The notes under the pieces were generated by a model, which saw only the letters and a list, made by a program, of their open reading frames with translations, was not told the DNA's origin and ran no database searches. Made by a program: the position numbers and the translations under genes. Positions 1 through 5,591 of a stretch of DNA of 6,141 nt are shown here, piece by piece; position 1 is the first letter of the stretch; every line of letters begins with the position of its first letter. This DNA comes from Chromobacteriaceae bacterium (lineage in GTDB: Bacteria; Pseudomonadota; Gammaproteobacteria; Burkholderiales; Aquaspirillaceae): contig JASLDQ010000397.1 in assembly GCA_030151505.1 (NCBI GenBank), forward strand, positions 1 through 6,141, read 5' to 3'.

Positions 1-1
1 C

Positions 2-364
2 AGCAGTGGCGCCGAAGGCGGTCAGACCTATTACAAGGCGCTGGCCTACGGGCCGAATGGGGAACTCCTGACCGATGCGAAGGGCACCGTGGCTGTCCAG
101 TACACCAACGGCACGGCCGACAGCAGCGACTACAAAGCATCCACCCACACGGTCAACCTGGGCGAAGTGTTCAAGGTCGATCTGGTCGACGATGCACTGA
201 CCGAGAAGAACGAAACCTTCACCGTGTCGCCGGTGCTCAACGGCACCAACATCACTTCTCAATCCGGTGCAGCCTTCGAGAATGTCGGCGTGGCCGGTTC
301 GGTGACGACTACCATCACCAGCGGCGCCAGCGAGGCCGACGGTGGCAAGGGAGCGGCCGATACG
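2..364 (+). other. D1: Calx-beta-like domain (nearly complete)
   Basis: Residues 1-121 carry the Calx-beta pattern: an opening E-G-G near the edge, then G-T-A-D-S-S-D-Y (about residues 36-43) and an acidic D-D...E-K-N-E-T-F stretch. Calx-beta domains are beta-sandwiches, often Ca2+-binding, found in tandem in large adhesins. It differs from the repeats that follow, which lack the GTA..DY motif, so the window may start at the boundary between a Calx-beta array upstream and the Ig-like array. The first strand is probably cut by the edge. It ends with F-E-N-V-G followed by a T-rich strand, an ending shared with later repeats. Confidence 0.7.
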
Positions 365-3300
365 GTGACGATCGAACTGACCGCGGTCGGCAATCCGCGC
401 GAAGACGGCGGTCGGGTGATGTACACCCTGACCCTCAAGGACCCGGACGGCCACGAGTTGCGTGCCAAGGACCCGATCGACGTCACCGTCCGCATGCCAG
501 ACGGCACCGAGCGCACGGTCACCATCCCGGGGAACTCGACCAAAACCAGCTTCGGCTACAACGTCAACGACGATGATGTTTTCAAGGAGCCGGGTGCGAC
601 CGCCACGGCGGAAGTCGTCAACGCCAAGGGCTGGGAAAGCAGCTTCGAGAATGTCGGGCTGCACGACTCCGCGACCGTCAATGTCCGCGACGACGTTGAC
701 CAGGTCCACATCAAGCTCCAGGCGACCCCGACCGCCAGCGAAGACCACGGCACGATCCGCTACACCGTGACCCTGGTCGGCGACGACGGCAAGCCGATCG
801 GCTCGCTGGACAAGATGACGAGCGACGTGAAAGTCACGCTGAGCCTGAACGGTCCGGACGGCCACCCTCTGGTCGTGACCGTGCCGAAGGGCTCCAATAC
901 CGGCTATGTCGACTTCACCGTCGACCGCGACGATCCCTACACGGAATCCAACGACAAGCTCAACGTCCAGATCAATGCGGTCGATACGAGCGGGCTGGAC
1001 CAGTTCGAAGGGCACGTGATCGACAAGAGCGTGGTCACCACCCAGATTCAGGATGATGTCGACGTTACCTACGTGAAGCTGGTGGCCGACACCAGCCATG
1101 TCGCCGAAGGCGGTCAGGTGGTGTACACCGTCCAGCTGGTCGATGCCGACGGCCACCCGGTCAAGGCCGCCAGCGGCCTGACCCTGAATCTGGTCTGGTC
1201 GGGCGATGCGCAGGACCAGTTCACGACCCAGCTGCCGTCCACCATCACCATCGGTGGCGGCTCCAGCGAGACGAAGCTGACGCTGACGGCGAAGGACGAT
1301 TACCTGGCCGAAGCGGACAAGACGCTGGACGTGCGGGTGGAGCTGCCCGCCACCGGCGGGGGCGTGGCACAGTTCGAGCAGCTGGAACTCAGCTCGACCA
1401 CCCACGCCTCGACCACCGTCAGCGACGAAGCGGCCAATTTGCGCGATGCGAACGACACGGTGTTTGCACGCATCCATCTGGCGGAAAACTCGGCCAATGA
1501 AGGCGGCGGCCACTTCACCTATACCGTCGAGCTGGTCGACCGCTATGGCCAGCCGGTAACGGTGCCGGATGGCGAAGCGGTCCAGGTCAAACTCGATTGG
1601 GGCTCGGCCGGTTCGGCCATGGTCAACCCGCCATCGGAAATCAATATTGTCGGCGGCTCGGCCAGCACCAACTTCACCGTGGCCACTGGCAATGTGGACC
1701 ACAATACCCTGGTCGAAGCCAAGATCACCGGGCTGGTCAACGGCACCAGCGGTACCGCCGTGTTCGAGACCCTGGAGACGGGCAGCTTCGACAAGGCGGC
1801 CGGCATCATCATTAACACTGCGGGCAATCAGGGCGGCGGTACGACAGGCGGAGATGGCGGAAATACGGGTGGCGGCAACACCGGTGGTAGTACGGGTGGA
1901 GGCAATACCGGAGGCGGCAACTCGGGTGGAGGCAATACTGGCGGGAATACCGGTGGCGGCGACACTGGTGGTGGCAACACCGGCGGGAACACTGGTGGTG
2001 GTGACAATGGCGGTAGCGATCCTGGCGGGAACACTGGCGGTGGCGACAATGGTGGCGGCAACACCGGTGGGAGTACGGGTGGAGGCAATACCGGAGGCGG
2101 CAACTCGGGTGGTGGTAATACCGGAGGGAACACGGGAGGGGGTGACCAGGGTGGTGGCCACAATCCTGGCAACGGCGGCACGGGCGGCACCAATCCTGGC
2201 GGTGGTGGGAGCGGCAGCCAGCCGGCCGGCTACGTGAAGCTGATGCTCGATACGGTCAAGGACGGTTTCGCGGCCGATGTGGAAGAAGGCGGGCGGGTCA
2301 AATATCTCGTTCAGCTGGTCGATGCCAATGGTGATCCTTTGGTGGTGCCGGCGGGATCGTCGGTGACCGTCAGCATCAACTGGGGGGCTGGCGGCTCCGC
2401 CTTGGTCTCGCCTCCCGCCCAGATCGTCATCGGAGAGAACGGCAAGGCAGTAATCTATGTCGATGTCAACGACGATTACTACAAGCAGGATCCGGTCACC
2501 ATCCAGCCTTCGCTGACGGTCACGGATGCCGGCACGCTGACGTCGGTCGGCTCGTGGCATGGCTTGCCGGGCAGCACCCCGCTGCCGTCGGTCACCGTGA
2601 CGGACGAAGCCAAGCCGGACGTCAGCCGCGTCACCCTCAGCGTGGATCGTGACAGCTTCACCGAAGCCGAATCGGGCACAGTCACCATCACCGCGACGGT
2701 CGACCATGCGCCCAAGACCGATCTCACCCTGACGCTGACCACGGGCGAAACAATCGTGATCAAGGCCGGCGAGCACTCGGGGACGGCCACCCATGCCGTC
2801 ACGGCTCAGGAGGACGTGTTCAAGGACGCCCACCAGATCAGCGTCGGCGTGAGCACAAGCCAGGGCGGCGGTTACGAGCAGTTGGACACGTCGCACAGCG
2901 TCGGTGTCGCAATTACCGACACGGTCGACACCGTGCGTCTCGTGGTGGATGGCCCCGCCACGCTGGTCGAGGGCGACAGTGCTAATTACGTGCTCAAGCT
3001 GGTGGACGCAAACGGCGCCCCGATGAACGCCAAGAGCGCCATGGAAATGGTGGTCGGCCTGCCGGACGGTTCGACGACCCTGGTCCAGATCCCGGCGGGC
3101 AGTTCGCAAGTATCGGTGCCTTTCACCGCGCCGAATGACGTCTACGAGGGAGCCTTCAGCGGCAAGGTGGAAGTCAAGGACGTTAGCGGTGCCGGCCAGT
3201 TCGAGGATTTGCGCATCGGATCGCTGACCGTGGCGGGGCAGGACGAGGCGGCGGGCCACAAGGATGTGGTGAAGGTCGAGTTGATGGCTGAATCCGCCAT

Positions 3301-5290
3301 CAAGGAAGGCCAAGTCATCACTTACTCGGCCTGGGTGGATGAAGCGCCCAAGACTGATCTGAAGCTGACCCTGAGCAACGGGCTGGAAATCACGATCCAG
3401 GCCGGCAAGAACTCAGGCGAGGTGACCCTGTCGCCGCACGATGATGTGTACAAGAACGAGCAGACGCTCACGGTCAGCATCAAGGATGTGCAGGGCGGGG
3501 GGTATGAACAGCTCGACACAACGGCCGTTGTCAAAACCGATGTGTTCGACACCGTCGACGAAGTTCAGGTACATCTGACCGCGACCGACACGCTGACCGA
3601 GGCCGGCGGAGTCATTACCTACACCGCGACGCTGGACAAGCCGGCGCAAGGCGCGGTGACGGTGACACTGAGCAACGGCCAGACCATCACCATCGCCGAC
3701 GGCGCGACCGTCGGCACGGTGGACAAGGCGGTGGCCAACGAAGACGACGTGTACAAGGATGCGCGCGACGTCAGCGTGATCATCACCAAGGCCGAAGGCG
3801 GCAACTTCGAGAACCTGACGGTCGACGGCACGCCGGCGGTCACCCATATCGTCGACACCGTCGATACGGTGACGGCGGTGCTGGTTCCGCAAACGGCCAA
3901 CGTGACCGAAGCCGGCGGTTCGATTACCTACAAGCTGGTCTTGCAGACTGCCGATGGCTTGCCGGCGGTGGCCAGAGAGACCGTGACCGCGACGGTGACG
4001 ATGCCGGACGGCTCGACCAAGACCGTGACCGTTGCCGCCGGCCAGAGTTCGGTCCAGTTCTCCGCCACCGTGGCGTCGCGCGAAGACGTGTACCGCGAGA
4101 CCGGCGATTCGGTCAGCGCCACAATCACCTCGGTCAGCGGCGGCGCTTCGTTCGAAGGCCTCGCATTCAATCCGAACCCGGCCGTGACGCCGGTGCTGGA
4201 TACCATCGACGTGTCCCGCATTTCGCTGAGCGGCCTGCCGGCCGAGGTGTACCGCAACCAGCCGTTGACCCTGACCGCACAGGTGTCTTCACTGGCCAGG
4301 GATGCCGAACTTGTGCTGCTGCTGGCCGTGGTGGTCGGCGGCATGACGACCACCATGGAGGTCGCGATTGCGCAGGGCAACGCCGAGGGCACGTTCACGA
4401 TCCCGCCGTCCAGCGATTGGCAGGAAGGACAGCAGGTCGAGGTCAAGGTTGTCGGGATTGCCTCCGGTGGCGATCAGTACGAGCAGCTCGACTTCTCCTC
4501 GGCCAGCGTCAAGCCGGTTCTGCTGGGGCAACTGCTGGTGAACGACGAGCATGGCGGTCTGCTGGATGACAGTTCCAGCCTCAGCAACGATGTGCTGCAA
4601 GGATCGAGCGGCGATGACATCCTGCACGGCGGAAGTGGAAACGACCGTCTGGTAGGTGGTGCCGGCAACGATGTCCTGCATGGCGGCGCCGGTAACGACG
4701 TGTTGTCTGGTGGCGATGGCAACGACACGCTCTATGGCGGGGATGGCGATGACGTCCTCGACGGCGGCAACGGCGACGACTATCTCGACGGCGGTGCCGG
4801 TGACGACCGCCTGTATGGCGGTGCCGGCAACGATACCCTGGTCGGCGGCGCCGGCAATGACATCCTGGATGGTGGCGACGGCAACGACTTGCTGATCGGC
4901 GGAGCGGGCAACGACATCATGACTGGCGGTCTCGGTGTCGATACGTTCAAGTGGTCGCTGGCCGATGCAGGCACTGCGGGCGCTCCAGCGAAGGACGTCA
5001 TCACCGACTTCTCCGCCCACGGCGAAGCCGACGTGCTGGACCTGAAGGACCTGCTGCATGGTCTCGGATATGACTCGAGCAAATCGCTTGATGCATTCCT
5101 GGACTTCAAGGTGACGGGTACGGGCAATGCCAGCAGTACCGAGATCAGCGTTCACGGTCAGGATGGTGCTGCCGTGCAGACCATCACGCTGGAGGGAGTC
5201 GGGTTCGATCAGCTGGGCGTTGCCCAGGGCGCGTCGGATACCCAGATCATCCAGAAGCTCCTCGACGCGCACAAACTGCACGTCGACTGA
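2..5290 (+). CDS. Giant LapA/BapA-type RTX adhesin, C-terminal part (5' partial)
   Basis: This is the C-terminal 1762 residues of a secreted, repeat-built surface adhesin. The frame is open from base 2 with no stop, so the true start lies outside; the first in-frame GTG (base 89) falls inside a domain and is not a start. In order, by window residue: Calx-beta-like domain (1-121), four Ig-like repeats (122-609), Gly/Asn/Thr linker (610-742), seven Ig-like repeats (743-1510), RTX nonapeptides (1534-1641) and a type I secretion target domain (1642-1762). I see no cysteine, as is usual for RTX adhesins. Family knowledge: such proteins leave through a TolC-linked ABC exporter reading the C-terminal signal, fold on extracellular Ca2+, and mediate attachment and biofilm formation. 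Exporter genes and the N-terminal retention module are not in the window, so LapD/LapG-type control is only possible. It ends at TGA 5288-5290, followed by a terminator. Ligand unknown. Confidence 0.93.
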   Translation, partial: SSGAEGGQTYYKALAYGPNGELLTDAKGTVAVQYTNGTADSSDYKASTHTVNLGEVFKVDLVDDALTEKNETFTVSPVLNGTNITSQSGAAFENVGVAGSVTTTITSGASEADGGKGAADTVTIELTAVGNPREDGGRVMYTLTLKDPDGHELRAKDPIDVTVRMPDGTERTVTIPGNSTKTSFGYNVNDDDVFKEPGATATAEVVNAKGWESSFENVGLHDSATVNVRDDVDQVHIKLQATPTASEDHGTIRYTVTLVGDDGKPIGSLDKMTSDVKVTLSLNGPDGHPLVVTVPKGSNTGYVDFTVDRDDPYTESNDKLNVQINAVDTSGLDQFEGHVIDKSVVTTQIQDDVDVTYVKLVADTSHVAEGGQVVYTVQLVDADGHPVKAASGLTLNLVWSGDAQDQFTTQLPSTITIGGGSSETKLTLTAKDDYLAEADKTLDVRVELPATGGGVAQFEQLELSSTTHASTTVSDEAANLRDANDTVFARIHLAENSANEGGGHFTYTVELVDRYGQPVTVPDGEAVQVKLDWGSAGSAMVNPPSEINIVGGSASTNFTVATGNVDHNTLVEAKITGLVNGTSGTAVFETLETGSFDKAAGIIINTAGNQGGGTTGGDGGNTGGGNTGGSTGGGNTGGGNSGGGNTGGNTGGGDTGGGNTGGNTGGGDNGGSDPGGNTGGGDNGGGNTGGSTGGGNTGGGNSGGGNTGGNTGGGDQGGGHNPGNGGTGGTNPGGGGSGSQPAGYVKLMLDTVKDGFAADVEEGGRVKYLVQLVDANGDPLVVPAGSSVTVSINWGAGGSALVSPPAQIVIGENGKAVIYVDVNDDYYKQDPVTIQPSLTVTDAGTLTSVGSWHGLPGSTPLPSVTVTDEAKPDVSRVTLSVDRDSFTEAESGTVTITATVDHAPKTDLTLTLTTGETIVIKAGEHSGTATHAVTAQEDVFKDAHQISVGVSTSQGGGYEQLDTSHSVGVAITDTVDTVRLVVDGPATLVEGDSANYVLKLVDANGAPMNAKSAMEMVVGLPDGSTTLVQIPAGSSQVSVPFTAPNDVYEGAFSGKVEVKDVSGAGQFEDLRIGSLTVAGQDEAAGHKDVVKVELMAESAIKEGQVITYSAWVDEAPKTDLKLTLSNGLEITIQAGKNSGEVTLSPHDDVYKNEQTLTVSIKDVQGGGYEQLDTTAVVKTDVFDTVDEVQVHLTATDTLTEAGGVITYTATLDKPAQGAVTVTLSNGQTITIADGATVGTVDKAVANEDDVYKDARDVSVIITKAEGGNFENLTVDGTPAVTHIVDTVDTVTAVLVPQTANVTEAGGSITYKLVLQTADGLPAVARETVTATVTMPDGSTKTVTVAAGQSSVQFSATVASREDVYRETGDSVSATITSVSGGASFEGLAFNPNPAVTPVLDTIDVSRISLSGLPAEVYRNQPLTLTAQVSSLARDAELVLLLAVVVGGMTTTMEVAIAQGNAEGTFTIPPSSDWQEGQQVEVKVVGIASGGDQYEQLDFSSASVKPVLLGQLLVNDEHGGLLDDSSSLSNDVLQGSSGDDILHGGSGNDRLVGGAGNDVLHGGAGNDVLSGGDGNDTLYGGDGDDVLDGGNGDDYLDGGAGDDRLYGGAGNDTLVGGAGNDILDGGDGNDLLIGGAGNDIMTGGLGVDTFKWSLADAGTAGAPAKDVITDFSAHGEADVLDLKDLLHGLGYDSSKSLDAFLDFKVTGTGNASSTEISVHGQDGAAVQTITLEGVGFDQLGVAQGASDTQIIQKLLDAHKLHVD
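365..1066 (+). repeat. D2-D3: Ig-like adhesin repeats, long type
   Basis: These are two tandem domains of about 113 and 121 residues (window residues 122-234 and 235-355). Each has an alternating hydrophobic first strand (V-T-I-E-L, V-H-I-K-L), an E-D-x-G turn, a Y-T-(L/V)-T-L strand, a P-D-G-x turn, an acidic loop (D-D-D-V-F in D2, R-D-D-P-Y in D3) and a closing F-E strand. Both end in D-D-V-D, which leads directly into the next domain. This fits the LapA-type Ig-like extender repeats. In that family, acidic inter-domain residues commonly bind Ca2+ and stiffen the rod; here that is inferred from the motif. Confidence 0.75.
1067..1828 (+). repeat. D4-D5: Ig-like adhesin repeats, W-containing subtype
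   Basis: Window residues 356-486 and 487-609. Both share (A/N)-E-G-G, Y-T-V-(Q/E)-L-V-D and a central strand with a tryptophan (L-V-W in D4, L-D-W-G in D5). D4 has the usual acidic loop (K-D-D-Y-L), the F-E-Q-L-E ending and a D-E-A linker. D5 keeps the F-E-T-L-E ending but has G-N-V-D-H-N where the acidic loop should be, and has no acidic linker after it: it runs through G-I-I-I-N-T-A-G-N-Q into the glycine linker. The boundary between D4 and D5 is long (D-E-A-A-N-L-R-D-A-N-D-T). Confidence 0.72.
1868..1963 (+). repeat. Internal direct repeat in the linker, copy 1
   Basis: This 96-base (32-codon) unit matches 2051-2146, offset by 183 bases. The two encode identical peptides. By eye, 10 bases differ, all at third codon positions; nine of them fall in the last 36 bases, while the first 60 bases differ at a single position (1888 T against 2071 G). 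Confidence 0.9.
2051..2146 (+). repeat. Internal direct repeat in the linker, copy 2
   Basis: This is the second copy of the unit at 1868-1963, with the same 32-residue peptide. Synonymous changes are concentrated in the 3' part (codons at 2111, 2114, 2120, 2123, 2129, 2132, 2135, 2138 and 2141). The intervening 87 bases hold the D-P-G and D-N-G variants of the motif. Confidence 0.9.
2228..2620 (+). repeat. D6: Ig-like repeat, sister of D5
   Basis: Window residues 743-873, first domain after the linker. The strand N-W-G-A-G-G-S-A-L-V-S-P-P parallels D-W-G-S-A-G-S-A-M-V-N-P-P in D5, so D5 and D6 are closest relatives placed on either side of the glycine linker. It has the E-E-G-G turn, Y-L-V-Q-L-V-D-A-N-G, an acidic loop N-D-D-Y-Y-K and a D-E-A end linker. 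The usual F-E-x-L strand is replaced by L-T-S-V-G-S-W-H-G-L-P-G-S, an atypical loop. Confidence 0.75.
2621..4213 (+). repeat. D7-D11: five tandem LapA-type Ig-like repeats
   Basis: Approximate bounds: D7 2621-2932, D8 2933-3265, D9 3266-3562, D10 3563-3868 and D11 3869-4213. D7, D9 and D10 are a short type (99-104 residues) with A-P-K-T-D-L or a similar turn and T-L-(T/S)-(T/N)-G. D8 and D11 are a longer type (111-115) with an extra D-x-x-G-x-P hairpin. Every one has an E-D-V-(F/Y), N-D-V-Y or D-D-V-Y acidic loop and an (F/Y)-E-(Q/D/N/G)-L closing strand. Most are joined by D-T-(V/I)-D; D8 to D9 uses D-E-A. D7 and D9 share G-G-G-Y-E-Q-L-D-T exactly but with different codons, so the duplication is not recent. 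Inferred role: a Ca2+-stiffened stalk. Confidence 0.82.
4214..4531 (+). repeat. D12: degenerate membrane-distal-end Ig-like repeat before RTX
   Basis: Window residues 1405-1510. It begins after D-T-I-D-V like the other repeats and closes with Y-E-Q-L-D-F, so it belongs to the array. It lacks the E-x-G-G turn (Y-R-N-Q instead) and the acidic D-V-Y loop (S-S-D-W-Q-E-G-Q instead). It also has an unusually apolar strand, L-V-L-L-L-A-V-V-V-G-G-M. It is followed by a 23-residue spacer (4532-4600, N-D-E-H-G-G...S-L-S-N-D) into the RTX block. The von Willebrand A domain seen at this place in some LapA-like proteins is absent. Confidence 0.65.
4601..4924 (+). repeat. RTX Ca2+-binding nonapeptide block (12 units)
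   Basis: Twelve 27-base units encode G-G-x-G-(N/D)-D-x-(L/M)-x, window residues 1534-1641; only the first is off-consensus (G-S-S-G-D-D-I-L-H). This is the parallel beta-roll that binds Ca2+ after export and drives folding outside the cell. All units are in phase with no insertion. A thirteenth related unit (G-G-L-G-V-D-T-F-K) at 4925 belongs to the next domain. The 27-base period makes long open frames in other phases and on the opposite strand. Confidence 0.97.
4925..5290 (+). other. Type I secretion C-terminal target domain (VCA0849 type)
   Basis: Window residues 1642-1762. It opens with G-G-L-G-V-D-T-F-K-W, then A-K-D-V-I-T-D-F and A-D-V-L-D-L-K-D-L-L, the layout typical of the T1SS VCA0849-subclass C-terminal domain. 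It closes with a beta-rich segment (T-E-I-S-V-H-G, T-I-T-L-E-G-V) and an amphipathic end (I-I-Q-K-L-L-D-A-H-K-L-H-V-D). It should carry the uncleaved C-terminal export signal recognised by the ABC exporter. It is complete and ends at TGA. Confidence 0.9.
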
Positions 5291-5302
5291 CGGTCAGACG
5301 GG

Positions 5303-5335
5303 CCGGGTGGCAGGTTTTTGCGGCCTGCCAGCCGG
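5303..5335 (+). other. Post-stop hairpin with two alternative pairings
   Basis: A 7-bp perfect stem (5308-5314 with 5324-5330, TGGCAGG/CCTGCCA) encloses a 9-base loop containing TTTTT. Across one G-G mismatch it extends by CCGG (5303-5306) to CCGG (5332-5335). A competing small hairpin, GCCGG-attg-CCGGC (5331-5344), uses the same right arm. There is no T-run after either, so neither looks like a full terminator. It starts 13 bases after the adhesin stop and may protect the 3' end or cause pausing (inference). Confidence 0.55.
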
Positions 5336-5360
5336 ATTGCCGGCAGTATCAACAAACCTT

Positions 5361-5393
5361 GGGGGTGTCAGATAACGGCACCCCTGTTTTTTT
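5361..5393 (+). terminator. Rho-independent terminator of the adhesin gene
   Basis: The stem GGGGTGTC (5362-5369) pairs with GGCACCCC (5377-5384), with one T-G wobble and a 7-base loop. It is followed almost at once by seven T (5387-5393). It lies 71 bases after the adhesin stop codon. On the - strand the same stem is followed by a poor T-tract (GGTTTGTT), so it may only weakly stop transcription coming from rph. Confidence 0.88.
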
Positions 5394-5419
5394 GTCGGAG
5401 ATCTGGACGGATATTGGGC

Positions 5420-5442
5420 AACGCCGGTTGACCGGACGTTTT
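5420..5442. other. Small bulged inverted repeat
   Basis: AACGCCGG (5420-5427) can pair with CCGG-a-CGTT (5432-5440) around a TTGA loop, with one bulged A at 5436; four T end it (5439-5442). This is weak as a terminator, and its function is unknown. Confidence 0.35.
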
Positions 5443-5463
5443 GGGATAGGTGACATCTCGAAT

Positions 5464-5488
5464 CCGGCAGGCTGGAGTAGCCTGCCGG
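5464..5488. repeat. Perfect 10-bp inverted repeat between convergent genes
   Basis: CCGGCAGGCT (5464-5473) and AGCCTGCCGG (5479-5488) flank a 5-base loop, GGAGT. No T-run follows on either strand. It sits between the two gene ends, 104 bases downstream of the rph stop. Its arms share GGCAGG/CCTGCC and CCGGCAG with the hairpins at 5303-5346. It could be a 3'-end stabiliser for rph mRNA or a dispersed palindromic (REP-like) element; the sequence alone does not decide. Confidence 0.7.
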
Positions 5489-5591
5489 TAACGGCGAGAC
5501 ATCTCATCGGGAGTGGGCTGACAGAGAGGAGGGCGTGCTTATCCGGCCGCAAGCAGCGCCGCGAGGGCGCGCTGACTTGGCCGGAATGCCA

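Larger units (their letters stand above)
1829..2227 (+). repeat. Gly/Asn/Thr-rich low-complexity linker in the adhesin
   Basis: These 133 residues (window 610-742) are built from G-G-G-N-T-G-G, G-G-N-T-G-G-G-D and G-G-G-N-S variants, with a few N-P-G and D-P-G near the end. Glycine makes up well over half. There are no hydrophobic strands, so it should be disordered or very flexible. All four glycine codons are mixed, unlike the GGC-dominated flanks, so DNA repetition is weaker than protein repetition. Role inferred: a hinge or spacer separating two Ig-like rods, and a likely site of length variation. On the opposite strand it reads as a proline-rich frame, which is a by-product of GGN codons. 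Confidence 0.9.
5394..5591. other. Intergenic spacer between adhesin terminator and rph stop
   Basis: About 200 bases without a convincing gene. Open frames here run through the terminator stem or antisense to rph, and have no credible start with a ribosome-binding site. Contents seen: the inverted repeats at 5420-5442 and 5464-5488, and a weak 6-bp stem CAGCGC/GCGCTG (5554-5559 with 5569-5574). I see no tRNA, promoter or IS end. Confidence 0.6.

Noticed and set aside
89..91. GTG as the adhesin start
   Set aside because: It sits within a Calx-beta-like domain, and the frame is open to the window edge with matching domain sequence upstream (E-G-G-Q-T-Y-Y).
109..265. Several N-x-(S/T) sequons in D1 as glycosylation sites
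   Set aside because: Sequons are common by chance in Thr-rich adhesins, and no glycosyltransferase is in view.
1828..2193. 121-codon proline-rich open frame on the - strand
   Set aside because: Proline codons (NCC/CCN) are the complement of the GGN codons of the glycine linker. It has no independent gene signal.
1569..2237. 222-codon open frame on the + strand in another phase
   Set aside because: It overlaps the adhesin in a shifted frame, with Ala/Val/Arg-rich composition caused by GC-rich repeats.
3413..3892. 159-codon open frame on the - strand
   Set aside because: His/Arg/Asp-rich reading typical of antisense frames in high-GC genes; it lies fully inside D9-D11 of the adhesin.
4601..4924. 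Regular 27-base repeats as a CRISPR-like array
   Set aside because: The units are contiguous coding nonapeptides without unique spacers.
4289..5281. 330-codon open frame on the - strand opposite the RTX block
   Set aside because: Its repeating V-A-x-A/G-T-A pattern is the reverse reading of the 27-base RTX units; the + strand frame has full domain support.
5428..5456. Possible promoter (TTGACC as -35)
   Set aside because: The sequence 17 bases on (TGACAT) is a poor -10 and no gene follows on that strand.
5349..5552. 67-codon open frame on the - strand in the intergenic region
   Set aside because: It runs through the 10-bp palindrome and the terminator; I recognise no protein family and no start signal.
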